IMG/VR virus record: IMGVR_UViG_3300029319_000174
Coordinates: 9,749-36,557 of that record
DNA length: 26,809 nt
Strand: one strand, 5' to 3'
Source of the DNA: a virus
This document shows positions 7,138 through 16,380 of this stretch, piece after piece. How positions within the stretch are numbered: position 1 is the stretch's first letter; each line of letters starts with the position of its first letter. The position numbers and the translations under genes were made by a program. The notes under the pieces are model-generated. The model saw only the letters and a program-made list of their open reading frames with translations. It made no database searches and had not been told where the DNA came from.

Positions 7138-10100
7138 GCGGTGATGGCATGCGAGAAGATTCGGTCGATGTCTATCTAAGGCACAGAGATGAACTTCTCA
7201 AATCCATAGTAGCAGGTACAGACCCGTCTCAAGAAGTAGGAGATTTCCTGCTGTCAACAATCAATCTGCAAAATCATGGTATAGAGTATGAAATGACAGA
7301 TGAGGATATTATTTGTCTATCTTACAGTGATTTCGTATTGAAACAAGAAGGCCAAGGGGAAAGTCAAGGTAACCCGATGGCGGATTACCGTGCGGCCATG
7401 CTGATGCCAATACCTGCTAGACATGTATTCCAAGGTCGAGTAAAGAGACATTGGACTCAAAGCGACAACAAGAAACACGGCTACAAGTTCTACAAAAAAC
7501 AAAAAGAGGGACAAAATGCAAAGGAGCATCTTGAGGAGAATGAGATACCTAGAGAGATGAAACATGGGCTGTGGCCTGAAATACTACCATTCACATACAA
7601 ACTAGATAGGAGAAATCCTGAGAGTTTGATAACCGAGCCGACCCCTTCTGACAGTGAAGAAATTAAACAAGGGCACTATGCTAGTGTTGACCCGTTTAGC
7701 GAAAAGTCTCATCCTATACGCAGAAGAAGGGCAGACACTGGTATGCCCGAATGGGAACATGTGCTTAGAAACTTCTACTTCGACAGAGATGGTGGAACTT
7801 CGCTTGCAGAGCAGTCAATGAGCATCGAAGATGCACATAGAGAACACCACACGAAAGAAGAAGAAGGCCATAGGCATGGCTTCTACAAAGGTGTACATCA
7901 TGGTAGACCGTCGCATCAATTCTCTTTTGCTGGCGGAGAAGAAAGCACTCATCAGCATACTCTACGGATGAGAGACTTCGAGAGATGGAAAAGCGGCTCC
8001 CACATAAAAGACAAAGACATCAGAGATGCTTTTGTTAGAGACTTGAGCAAATTAGAGCGTGCTGGGGTAGATATGGAGAAAGAACATTTCAATTGGAGAA
8101 TGGGATTATTAGACGGACACGATGTCTCCATTGAGAAAATAGCACAAGAAGAACCGAGCCAAGAAGCGATTATGGGTCGTTTGATGGATACTACACTTCC
8201 TCCATTAGAGGATGAGGCTGAAGCAAAAAGAGAATTGATGGGAGATGCAGAAGAAGTTGCACATGCGCACGGTATGGGTTGGGAAACCTACAACTATGGT
8301 CTTGAGTTCTTATCGCCAAAAGAAAGGAGCGCAGTATTATCCCACATAGACAAGTATGGTACAGATGACCCTAGACATCAAACTGTAGAATTAGAAGACG
8401 GGCATAAGATAAGCATGTCTCGTATCAAAAAGAACTTCATGCACAGAAATGGTGTAGAAGACGATTGGTTTTCCCGTAGACAGGGTTACACTGGTGCAAA
8501 TATCAACGCCAATATCGAAAATGCCGATGATGTTGCTATTACTGGAGACGAAGGAATAGTATCAGCGGCATTGAGAAGAACATACATCAAAGACGGGAAA
8601 ATATGGGATGCGGAACCATTTGAGTACGAAGGCGAAACTAAAGTGAAAGCATTTGATAACACTGCCTATGACGAACTAATAGATAACCTAGAGGCTATGT
8701 ATGAAGGGGATGACTTACTACATCACGGAGCAGAAGACGAAGACCCTGAGAAAAAGAAAGACAATCGAAACCTCTTCCCATTTCAGCAATCTGACAAAAA
8801 CAAGATACTGGAAAGAATGAGCAAGGGGGCGGACTTGAAGGAAGCACTCAAAGGGTTAGTTGGGAAAAGCAGCGATGTTCTTCTTAGTAAAGAAGGACTT
8901 TTAGATTTAGTAGGATATGACGACTCTCTACAAGAAAAAGACTTGCACGAGATATTCCAAGGTCAGAAAGGCCCTCTGCTGCCAAAAGAAATCATGGAAG
9001 GCGTATTAGACGAGTTAGAAAGCAGAGTTGGTATGGCTAAGAGAAGCAAGCAGATTAGGAATGCTATGCTCGCTCACAGAACTGGTGTGAATGCTCCACA
9101 CAAAGAAGACTTATCCGAAGATGAGCATGGCCATTTTTATGAAGACAATGGTAAATTAAGAGGGCTTGCTTGGCCATTCTCAGCACCATTTACTCACACG
9201 AGTGGTGCAAATATGCAAAAAACCACACACGCAGAATTGTTACACGACCATTTAGCAGATTCCTCTCAACTAGAGTATAGACCTACAACTGTTACAGACC
9301 CGAACACAGGTGAAGAGAAACTAATGCACTATTCTCATGTTGTAGGGGGAGAAGCATCTATAATTGGAGGAAAGCAAAAAGACGGCTATCTTGAACCTTC
9401 TAGAGATACCACAGGTTTGTTTTCTCAAATGCTACCTCACTTCCTTCCATACGGAACTACATCCCATCATACTGCGCACGGTATAGCGGCAAAGACAGAT
9501 ACCGCTTCTTCAAGAACTAGGACAAGAGGTAGAAATATCAAGAACTCAGGAGATATGCACATAAGCAGTAGACATCCCGAATTGTTTAGGAGAATCAAAG
9601 GAGGATTACCCTCTGACATAGTAATAGACAAGGATATTCATCCGGGTAGAAACTCTCTAGATTTGGCTAACGATACGTTCGCTCATCATAATCCCTATGT
9701 CGAGACGAACGTCACAAGAAGCAAAGAAAGCAAACTCCCCGGTAGAATAGAGGCGGGAGGAGATGTCTCAGTTAGTAGAAATGCTGCAATGACCTACATG
9801 ATGGCTTTATTGAACGGTAGAGTAAATCGTGGATTGAAAGACCCAATACCCAACATGATACCGTTTAGACGATTCGTGAAAAATGCCAACGATATGATGC
9901 CTGAAGGTGTAAATACAGGCGATGTAGTGGGCAATCTTCCTTTATTCTCTAAACCTGTAGATAGAATGCCTCTTGGTTTTGAAGATGAATTACTAGCGGC
10001 AGAGGAGGCTCTGAACGACCCCAATACTCCTAAGGACAAATTAGAGGAGATAAATAATCGAATAAGAGCCATGTTGCAAGAAAGAGGAGGAGCGGAAAAA

Positions 10101-12581
10101 CAAACTCTCACTTCTTCAGGCGGATTCGGAGCAGATGCAAACATGGAGAGCATGTTGATGGGAGACCACATGGCTGTTTTAAGAGAGGCTCAAAGACTGA
10201 GAGGATTAGTTGAAGAGAAAATGCCGGACGCATTTCATCCCGACAATCCAAAGGCTCTGTTGAACTTACACGCTTTGATTTCGGGTGCACAGCGTTCTTT
10301 GCACTACACTGGCGGTGAAGACGCTAAAACGCATGGCTATGAGGTAAGGAATGTTGAACTCGGCACAACATCCGATAAGTTCGCTACTCTTTCTACTCTC
10401 CTCCAATCCGATGCTGTCGCTCAAAACCACACCATAAGCCCAAATCCTAATGCAAACGATAAGGAAGCAGATATGGCTCTTGAAACTCTTGGTTTACCTA
10501 AAGACCAGCCTCATAGAGAATATGCAAAGAAGTGGCTCGCTTCATTAAGTTCTGATGTAGTAGCCATGTCAATTGGAAAACTCGCTGGATTGGGAGTACC
10601 ATGGAATGCAGATAATCCTGATATGTTTAGTTCGCTGATTGGACAACAAGAAGTGCATAGTAAATTAGATGAGGATTTGGAGAACGATAAGAGAACTTGG
10701 GGACCAGCAAGAGACAAAGTTAGAAATCGACCAAATAAGGAATACGAGGAGAAGAAAGGTAATTTCCACATGAGATTAGATGGTCACAGCGCAATCAATT
10801 GGTTGGGCAATCACTTCAGAACATCTGAAAGAAATAGGCCAATTAGCGAAAAACAACTGAATGCCTACGGTTTAATGATACACGAGCCACCGAAACAAAA
10901 GAGGGGGAAAATGGAATCTAGAAGTGGAGACCCCTTACTACATCCGGCAAATCCCAAGACTTACCAAGGAAAGCATGGTAGAGTCAAAGATATAGCAAGC
11001 CACATCGTTGCTTTTGATAGAGCGATTGCGCCTGAGCAGATATCGTCTGATATGCCAACTGTCAGTGAAAATAGAGTGGGACTTAGAGGAGATGCTGCTA
11101 TTGGGCCTATCGACAGCCAACAGGGTGTTGTCCCAATGGATGTCGTAAACGATGGAGTTATGCATACGGGAGAAGAAGGTGTAGCGCAATTTGGAATTGA
11201 GTTTGATGGAGGGGTGCCTGTTGTTGGTACTAACGCATACCCGGTCAATTACAATCCGATACCGAGAGGTTCTGCGCAAATGGTATTAGGTGATACTCAC
11301 AGTCCTGAGCATTTGCAATCGATGTACGACAACCATGAACCTGCCAGTAGCGCACCAATGAATACTCCCGGATTCGAGGGGACACTACCGCATCAAGATG
11401 ACTGGCAGATATTTGGTAAGGCGGAAGTTCCGAAAGAAGTTCCTTTGATAGAGCCTATGCACAGGATATTCGATTTAGAAGACATGTCACAATTGCGAGG
11501 CTTTACCGGAGAGTGGGTAGTCTCTGTTCACAGAGATGGTGTTAGATGCAAGGTTACGAAGAAAGGTAATACTGTTACTTTGCAAAATGAAAAGGGTGAA
11601 AAACAATCAACAAGCGATGATATGAGAGCCTCATTACGTTCGACTTGCAAAAACAACTACATTGTAGATGCTACATTAGTGGATGGGGAACTGTACATCA
11701 ATGACATATTGATGTATGATAATGACCAAGTCATGGAACTAACTACTCGCGAGAGAGTAAAATTACTTAGAGGACAGTTCGATAGTTATCATCCTGTACA
11801 CATACCTAGCCCATCTGATATTAGAGTAACAGACGAAGTTGGATTAGAGCAAGCAGTCAAGTCCTTAGGGAAGGAAAACGATATGCTATTACTTAGAGAT
11901 GCAAAGTCTACTTACATGAAGGGAGAAGAAAAGCACCCTAAGTGGATAATGCTAGCAAAGGAGGACATCCTTTACCACGTTCCGTTCACCATGGACATTG
12001 ACGATTCTCACTTCATCCTCAGACTACCTGAAGACCTAGTGAAATACGAGATAAGCGAAGAAGGCCCAATCAACCCAGTGGCAGCGATAGGCTCGGTATC
12101 GGACTCTGACTACTCAGTGAGACTTGCTAAGAGCCTACAGCCATATTGGGAGAATGGTTTTGCTTATCTGAAGAAAGAACAGTTAGACACTGCTGATGAA
12201 AGCGAACTCGTACCCGATATAGACGAAGAAAAAATAGAAGAGGAAAGCGCGGGTATCCTCAAACCGAAGAAAGATAAGAACATTCTATTGAAGCCGAACG
12301 AAATGGTGAAGGCTCTAGTAATGATTGAGAAAGTCTTAGACAAAATGGAAAAAGGGTTTGCAGGACATTATCCTATGAGCGGCGGCAGAGGTCTCGGTAT
12401 AGATGTTGGAGACGGTACAGAAAGCCCAAGAGGGCCTACAACTCTCATATCTGAACAGAGTCTGCCTGATTGGGATATGAAGAGGCGTCCGGGCACAGAC
12501 CCTGAGAAACCTGATGATTATCCCGGAAGAGCGAAAAAGAAGGTACGAAATGGCTCGCAGTACAACGATTCTGAGGCGTAG
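7134..12581 (+). CDS. Giant virion-module protein with degenerate DNA-ligase-like domain
   Basis: A protein of 1,815 residues, the largest here, between the portal group and the protease. Residues 105-280 are rich in His, Lys and Glu (for example HREHHTKEEEGHRHGFYKGV). The centre (280-1420) shows no domain I can name. Residues about 1440-1615 resemble the adenylation domain of ATP-dependent DNA ligases: motif I-like HRDGVR (1466-1471), motif III-like VDGELY (1516-1521), motif IV-like MLLLRDAKSTY (1584-1594) and motif V-like KWIMLAKE (1603-1610). The motif I lysine that would carry AMP is His1466, so nucleotidyl transfer is doubtful. The last 200 residues are charged. ATG 7134 overlaps the previous stop; ATG 7149 has GGTGA four bases upstream and is an equally good start. 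Position suggests an internal head or ejected protein (inference). Confidence 0.85.
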   Translation: MSGDGMREDSVDVYLRHRDELLKSIVAGTDPSQEVGDFLLSTINLQNHGIEYEMTDEDIICLSYSDFVLKQEGQGESQGNPMADYRAAMLMPIPARHVFQGRVKRHWTQSDNKKHGYKFYKKQKEGQNAKEHLEENEIPREMKHGLWPEILPFTYKLDRRNPESLITEPTPSDSEEIKQGHYASVDPFSEKSHPIRRRRADTGMPEWEHVLRNFYFDRDGGTSLAEQSMSIEDAHREHHTKEEEGHRHGFYKGVHHGRPSHQFSFAGGEESTHQHTLRMRDFERWKSGSHIKDKDIRDAFVRDLSKLERAGVDMEKEHFNWRMGLLDGHDVSIEKIAQEEPSQEAIMGRLMDTTLPPLEDEAEAKRELMGDAEEVAHAHGMGWETYNYGLEFLSPKERSAVLSHIDKYGTDDPRHQTVELEDGHKISMSRIKKNFMHRNGVEDDWFSRRQGYTGANINANIENADDVAITGDEGIVSAALRRTYIKDGKIWDAEPFEYEGETKVKAFDNTAYDELIDNLEAMYEGDDLLHHGAEDEDPEKKKDNRNLFPFQQSDKNKILERMSKGADLKEALKGLVGKSSDVLLSKEGLLDLVGYDDSLQEKDLHEIFQGQKGPLLPKEIMEGVLDELESRVGMAKRSKQIRNAMLAHRTGVNAPHKEDLSEDEHGHFYEDNGKLRGLAWPFSAPFTHTSGANMQKTTHAELLHDHLADSSQLEYRPTTVTDPNTGEEKLMHYSHVVGGEASIIGGKQKDGYLEPSRDTTGLFSQMLPHFLPYGTTSHHTAHGIAAKTDTASSRTRTRGRNIKNSGDMHISSRHPELFRRIKGGLPSDIVIDKDIHPGRNSLDLANDTFAHHNPYVETNVTRSKESKLPGRIEAGGDVSVSRNAAMTYMMALLNGRVNRGLKDPIPNMIPFRRFVKNANDMMPEGVNTGDVVGNLPLFSKPVDRMPLGFEDELLAAEEALNDPNTPKDKLEEINNRIRAMLQERGGAEKQTLTSSGGFGADANMESMLMGDHMAVLREAQRLRGLVEEKMPDAFHPDNPKALLNLHALISGAQRSLHYTGGEDAKTHGYEVRNVELGTTSDKFATLSTLLQSDAVAQNHTISPNPNANDKEADMALETLGLPKDQPHREYAKKWLASLSSDVVAMSIGKLAGLGVPWNADNPDMFSSLIGQQEVHSKLDEDLENDKRTWGPARDKVRNRPNKEYEEKKGNFHMRLDGHSAINWLGNHFRTSERNRPISEKQLNAYGLMIHEPPKQKRGKMESRSGDPLLHPANPKTYQGKHGRVKDIASHIVAFDRAIAPEQISSDMPTVSENRVGLRGDAAIGPIDSQQGVVPMDVVNDGVMHTGEEGVAQFGIEFDGGVPVVGTNAYPVNYNPIPRGSAQMVLGDTHSPEHLQSMYDNHEPASSAPMNTPGFEGTLPHQDDWQIFGKAEVPKEVPLIEPMHRIFDLEDMSQLRGFTGEWVVSVHRDGVRCKVTKKGNTVTLQNEKGEKQSTSDDMRASLRSTCKNNYIVDATLVDGELYINDILMYDNDQVMELTTRERVKLLRGQFDSYHPVHIPSPSDIRVTDEVGLEQAVKSLGKENDMLLLRDAKSTYMKGEEKHPKWIMLAKEDILYHVPFTMDIDDSHFILRLPEDLVKYEISEEGPINPVAAIGSVSDSDYSVRLAKSLQPYWENGFAYLKKEQLDTADESELVPDIDEEKIEEESAGILKPKKDKNILLKPNEMVKALVMIEKVLDKMEKGFAGHYPMSGGRGLGIDVGDGTESPRGPTTLISEQSLPDWDMKRRPGTDPEKPDDYPGRAKKKVRNGSQYNDSEA

Positions 12582-12599
12582 AAACCTTGATTGATAGCC

Positions 12600-12650
12600 C
12601 CGGAGCATTGAAGTAGTAACGCAATGCGTTGCTACTGATAGTGTGCTCGG
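12600..12650 (+). promoter_or_regulatory. Long hairpin before the protease-scaffold gene
   Basis: An inverted repeat: AGTAGTAACGCA (12612-12623) pairs with TGCGTTGCTACT (12625-12636), leaving one unpaired base at the centre. In RNA this gives about 11 stacked pairs with one U-G wobble and a three-base loop. An outer arm pairs CCG-AGCA (12600-12607, with one bulged G) with TGCTCGG (12644-12650) across an internal loop. The GTG taken as the start of the next gene (12643) lies at the base of the outer stem. Likely roles are translation control, transcript processing or attenuation between the giant gene and the highly expressed head genes; a terminator is less likely because no T-run follows. 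Confidence 0.65.
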
Positions 12651-14010
12651 AGGTAGACAACTGTTCAGTAACGGAGAAGACCCACTGGTCGTTCTCAAGG
12701 GAGGCAACGACCTTATCGTGGCTGGCTATGCAAGCGTAGAAGTTGTAGACAAGCAGGGTGACGTAATTACGAAGGAGGCTTTGAAGGACGCATTCAGCAA
12801 GTTCATGCAGAATCCGTCGTATAGAAACGTTCAACTTGCACACTCGAATATACAAGTAGGAGATGTAGTACCGAATTACACTGATAGCGAAGGGAGGTTG
12901 TGGAAAAGCGAAGTCGATGATGTCGGAATGTTTGTAGTAGTACAATTACGTAACGACATCGAGAAAGCAAAGGAAGTCTCAGCAGAGATTAGAAAAGGCG
13001 TTCTCAGAGGATTCAGTATCGGCGGTCAGGCTTTCAAGAGGGTTAGAAAATCAGACCCAAAGAGAGGAGACTACCAAGAAATCAGTAAACTGGAACTACA
13101 TGAGATAACGATTTGTGAAAAAGGCATCAATCCCGAAGCAACATTCAGCATACTGAAAGAAGACACGGAAGTGACAGAAATGACAGAAACAGAAAATGAC
13201 AACGAAATGATGAAGCAACTAGGCGATGTTCTATCTCGCCTTGAAGGACGGCTTGACGACATGGAAAAGGGAGAAAAACCTGCATTCCTAGAAGACAAGA
13301 AAGCGGATGACAAAGAAGATAAGGACAAGAAAGAAAAGTCCGAAGTCGATGCAGTAGAGGCAGAAGCCCCTGTTGAGAAATCAGAGGAATACTCTGATGT
13401 AATCACATCTGATTACCTAAATTGGATGGAAGACACTCTGAAGAGCGGTGGAGTTGACACAGATGCAGCACGCAAGCACTTCGATGACTTGGAGAAAGCA
13501 AACCTAGGTTCAACACCTGAAGAGTGGGACGCTGGATACGAGCAGCACACTGGGCAGGTCAAAGGCCGAGCGCAAGAAGGCGGAAATCCGTCAACTAACG
13601 CTATCGGTAAAACAACCGGAAGCGGTGGCAAGGTCGAGAAGTCTGACTTTGTGACAGACGCATCCGATGCAGATATCGAGTCCGCATACGAAGTCTACAA
13701 AGCAGCAGCACTTGAGCAAGAGTTCAAGGCTAACTTAGAGAAGCAATTTGCTACTCGATTCGCTGCTGAAAGAACTGATGAGGTAACCAAAGCAGAGGCA
13801 GCAGCCTTCGATGCTCGTGGCCCTCTATCAGAAATACAGAAGTCCATCGAAGCACTAGGTGCTCGAATCGACGAACTCGCAACTCCTTCCGAAGGAGGCG
13901 AAATCCGAAAGTCCGAGAGCGAACCATCAGTGGTCGTTCCTTCGACTGAAGACCTAGCAAACATGACATGGGAGGAAGTACACAACTTGGCGTCAAAAAC
14001 GTTCGAGTGA
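12643..14010 (+). CDS. Prohead maturation protease fused to scaffold
   Basis: About 455 residues. Residues 15-170 match the HK97-type prohead serine protease: beta strand LIVAGYASVEVVDKQGDVIT, catalytic His in QLAHSN (H67), catalytic Ser in LRGFSIGG (S125), and the conserved LHEITICEKGINPEATF region with E154. Residues 180-455 are acidic, Lys/Glu-rich and coiled-coil-like, typical of a scaffold (delta-like) domain carried on the same chain. It ends with NMTWEEVHNLAS. The protease should cleave the scaffold and capsid protein during maturation. The start is uncertain: GTG 12643 is the first usual start codon after in-frame stops at 12589-12594, but GGAGGT lies downstream of it (12649-12654), six bases before CTG 12661. 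The major capsid gene follows directly. Confidence 0.93.
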   Translation: MLGGRQLFSNGEDPLVVLKGGNDLIVAGYASVEVVDKQGDVITKEALKDAFSKFMQNPSYRNVQLAHSNIQVGDVVPNYTDSEGRLWKSEVDDVGMFVVVQLRNDIEKAKEVSAEIRKGVLRGFSIGGQAFKRVRKSDPKRGDYQEISKLELHEITICEKGINPEATFSILKEDTEVTEMTETENDNEMMKQLGDVLSRLEGRLDDMEKGEKPAFLEDKKADDKEDKDKKEKSEVDAVEAEAPVEKSEEYSDVITSDYLNWMEDTLKSGGVDTDAARKHFDDLEKANLGSTPEEWDAGYEQHTGQVKGRAQEGGNPSTNAIGKTTGSGGKVEKSDFVTDASDADIESAYEVYKAAALEQEFKANLEKQFATRFAAERTDEVTKAEAAAFDARGPLSEIQKSIEALGARIDELATPSEGGEIRKSESEPSVVVPSTEDLANMTWEEVHNLASKTFE

Positions 14011-14030
14011 GTACTACGTGAGGAAATAAC

Positions 14031-14035
14031 AGGAG
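14031..14035 (+). promoter_or_regulatory. Ribosome-binding site setting the capsid-protein start at 14046
   Basis: AGGAG is ten bases before ATG 14046 but only one base before an in-frame GTG at 14037. The spacing favours the ATG. Confidence 0.6.
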
Positions 14036-14045
14036 AGTGAATAAA

Positions 14046-15221
14046 ATGGCAAGAAATTATGTACGAACAATCACAGACATGGAGCGCTACTACTATGGCG
14101 CAGGAAACGCAATGGGATACTCCTACTCCGGTAGCGAGTTATTGAAGGCTGACAGCCCAATGCTGTCAACTACTGGTGGAACATACCAAGCAATCTACGG
14201 ACGCAAAGTATGGTCTCAATTGAACCAAGAGTTCAACGCCTTCTCTATACTACCTAAGAAACCATGGGACCGCAGCGGATGGAGAGTTATCACTGCTCGA
14301 CCAAACAACGACGGTGTCCTACACGGTGGAGTAGCAGAAAACGCAACACTGCCTGAAACTGTAAGGCCAACCTTCCAGCACGTAGCAGCCAAGCCAAAGA
14401 CAATCGCACACACGTTCGATATGTCCGAGACTGCTATCTTCCTTGCTGACAAAGACGACGGATTGGGAGATATCCGCTCAGTCATGAAGGAAGAAATGGG
14501 TAAGCACCACGCTGAAATGGTCAACAAGATGCTTCTAACAGATGTAGACACACCTGCTGGAAACAACTTCGAGTCCCTTGACAGAGTTACTGCAAACGAT
14601 GGCGGCTCAGGAAGCACCACTGGTCTAAGAACCGGACAGGGAAGCAACGACCACGCAAGTGCAGCATCAGACCTAGATATCTACTCGATTGACAGGTCCG
14701 CTAACTCATGGTCAGAAGCAGAAGTATCCTGTGCAACCGATGCAGCATCTTCAAGCCACAGAGTCCTAACACTGGACCTCATGGATGAGATGTTCCAAAA
14801 GTTGTGGATTCGTGGTGGTAACCCTAAGGTTATCCTAACTGGCTACGACACTCTAATGAGGATTCAGCAATTGCTACAATCCCAACAGAGGTTCATGGAA
14901 GAGAAGAGGGTTACCCCAACCTACAACGGTGTAAAGGGTGTACCCGGTATCGAGGCTGGATTCATTGTGGCCACCTACAACGGTGTTCCAATCATTCCAA
15001 CCAAAGATATGCTTTCTGACGGAATCAGCAGAATGTACTACCTAGACACAGACTACCTATACTTCAGCACTGCAATACCAACGCAGTACTTCGAGTCGGG
15101 AATCGAAACTGGCGACCCGTTCGCTATCAACAGATTGGGTCAAGAAGGGCTATACCGCACCATGGGTGAAATGTGGACTACTTTCTTCGGAGCGCAAGGG
15201 AGCATTCGTGACCTCAAGTGA
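14046..15221 (+). CDS. Major capsid protein (HK97 fold)
   Basis: A 391-residue protein immediately after the protease-scaffold, the classic position for the HK97-fold shell protein. The N-terminal 40 residues (Tyr/Gly-rich, up to ELLKAD) are a likely arm removed or reordered in maturation. Then come an extended E-loop-like region (residues about 60-115, WRVITARPNNDGVLHGGVAE), a long spine-helix region (SVMKEEMGKHHAEMVNKMLL) and a C-terminal A-domain (PKVILTGYDTLMRIQQLLQS; VATYNGVPIIPTKDM; YLDTDYLYFSTAIPTQYFES). Start chosen from AGGAG spacing. GC-ending codons appear more frequent here than in neighbours, consistent with high expression. Copy number in the virion should be in the hundreds. 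Identification rests on order and fold-like pattern rather than a unique motif. Confidence 0.9.
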   Translation: MARNYVRTITDMERYYYGAGNAMGYSYSGSELLKADSPMLSTTGGTYQAIYGRKVWSQLNQEFNAFSILPKKPWDRSGWRVITARPNNDGVLHGGVAENATLPETVRPTFQHVAAKPKTIAHTFDMSETAIFLADKDDGLGDIRSVMKEEMGKHHAEMVNKMLLTDVDTPAGNNFESLDRVTANDGGSGSTTGLRTGQGSNDHASAASDLDIYSIDRSANSWSEAEVSCATDAASSSHRVLTLDLMDEMFQKLWIRGGNPKVILTGYDTLMRIQQLLQSQQRFMEEKRVTPTYNGVKGVPGIEAGFIVATYNGVPIIPTKDMLSDGISRMYYLDTDYLYFSTAIPTQYFESGIETGDPFAINRLGQEGLYRTMGEMWTTFFGAQGSIRDLK

Positions 15222-15260
15222 GGCTGGAGCATAAGTGGAGAATTAAGGTAAGGTGACAAA

Positions 15261-15659
15261 ATGGCAGAAGAACTAACATTAGGAGCAGGAACAGCAACAG
15301 CAACAATCGTTGGAGCATGGGAACTCAGAGCGGGTTCACACGACACAACAGAATACCTAGACGGTGCAGCAGATGTATCCTATCCGGGCGGTGGTCCGGG
15401 TACTTTCCAAGCATCCAACTCGGATGGAGCAAACGGATACGACCCAGCGCCAAAGATGGCACTAATCAGTGTCACTGGCGGAGCAGATGGTGAAACAATC
15501 ATTCTAGCAGGTGGAATCAGCAGCATTCTTTCAGTATTCACGACCGACACAGGAACAGCAGCAGTGGCAGTTGGGGCAAGCGTAAGCAGCCTTACAATCA
15601 CGCTACAATACCTAAGCGGAAGTGCAAACACAACCAACGTACTGGTAATGTACAACTGA
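15261..15659 (+). CDS. Beta-rich capsid decoration candidate
   Basis: A 132-residue protein directly after the capsid gene, with GGTGA four bases before ATG. It is rich in Gly, Ala, Thr and Ser with alternating hydrophobic beta strands (TATATIVGAWELRAG, SSLTITLQYLSG) and almost no Lys or Cys. There is no signal peptide or membrane segment. Size, composition and position fit a head decoration (cement) protein on the capsid surface, but the family was not recognised. The C terminus ends in a hydrophobic strand (TNVLVMYN), common in small trimeric surface proteins. Confidence 0.78.
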   Translation: MAEELTLGAGTATATIVGAWELRAGSHDTTEYLDGAADVSYPGGGPGTFQASNSDGANGYDPAPKMALISVTGGADGETIILAGGISSILSVFTTDTGTAAVAVGASVSSLTITLQYLSGSANTTNVLVMYN

Positions 15660-15668
15660 GGTGGGTAA

Positions 15669-16088
15669 GTGCCTACCGTAACCTATACAGGGTCACAACA
15701 TAGGCGTCGAAACAACGACGTTACTATGTCTGACTGGGTAAGAGGTGAACCTAGAGAAGTTAGCGACGAGTGGGTTGCCCATTGGGGTAGCAGACTTGGC
15801 GATGATTTTCGTATAGAAGGTGCACATACAGACCTAGGTGATGATGGAATACCTGACTCCGGTTGGACTAAGGCTAACATAATGAGTTGGCTAGATTCTA
15901 ATGGAGCAACAGTAGGCGGCGGCTTCAAAACTAAGAGTACACTATTAGAAATGGTAGAAGAGGTTTTGAATCCAACCCCCGTCGTAGAACCAACAGTGGA
16001 AGCAGTTGAAGAACCAATTGTCGAAGAGGTAGTTGAAGAACCAGCAGCAGAAGCAGTAGAAACAGTAGAAACAGGAGATGATGAATAA
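15669..16088 (+). CDS. HeH/SAP-like domain protein with acidic repetitive tail
   Basis: A 139-residue protein using GTG at 15669, five bases after GAGGTG. Residues 1-50 include a short beta/loop region with a basic patch (SQHRRRNN) and VSDEWVAHWGSRLGDDF. Residues 65-100 (GWTKANIMSWLDSNGATVGG then KSTLLEMVEEVL) resemble a helix-extended-loop-helix (HeH/LEM/SAP-type) domain. Residues 101-139 are an acidic low-complexity tail with repeated VEEP/VEEV units. Its context among capsid decoration genes suggests a virion role; HeH-like domains often bind nucleic acid or partner proteins, so the exact role is open. It overlaps the next gene by TAATG. Confidence 0.78.
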   Translation: MPTVTYTGSQHRRRNNDVTMSDWVRGEPREVSDEWVAHWGSRLGDDFRIEGAHTDLGDDGIPDSGWTKANIMSWLDSNGATVGGGFKTKSTLLEMVEEVLNPTPVVEPTVEAVEEPIVEEVVEEPAAEAVETVETGDDE

Positions 16089-16363
16089 TGGCATTTAGCA
16101 GTACAACAGACAGTAGAACACACGCAATGGGTGACCTTTTGATGGTCACTGGCACATGGAACGCAGCAAGCGTAGACACCGGAACTATAGTCACAGGACT
16201 ATCGGAAATACTTGCAGCAGACGTCATCGGTGATACCGAAGATAACACAGGTGGGGGAGTAGACGGAGCATTCGCTATCGTTACGACTGCTGCACCGGGT
16301 TCTATAACAATAGATTGCGTAAGCGGTAACACTGGTCGTTGGTGGGCACTAGGAAAGCGCTGA
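16088..16363 (+). CDS. Small beta-rich virion protein
   Basis: A 91-residue protein with TAATG overlap to the preceding gene and AGGAG 12 bases before the ATG. Sequence pattern is short beta strands separated by Gly/Thr/Asp turns (LLMVTGTWNAASVDTGTIVT; GSITIDCVSGNTGRWWALG). It is Ser/Thr-rich with one Cys. Likely a second surface decoration or fibre-like head protein; family not recognised. The Trp-Trp near the C terminus may seed a trimer interface, which is a guess. Confidence 0.75.
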   Translation: MAFSSTTDSRTHAMGDLLMVTGTWNAASVDTGTIVTGLSEILAADVIGDTEDNTGGGVDGAFAIVTTAAPGSITIDCVSGNTGRWWALGKR

Positions 16364-16380
16364 TTAAGGCGGTGACCTAG

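Noticed and set aside
12570-12645. Frameshift joining the giant protein to the protease
   Set aside because: The protease frame has two stops at 12589-12594, after the giant gene's own stop, so no shift could join them.
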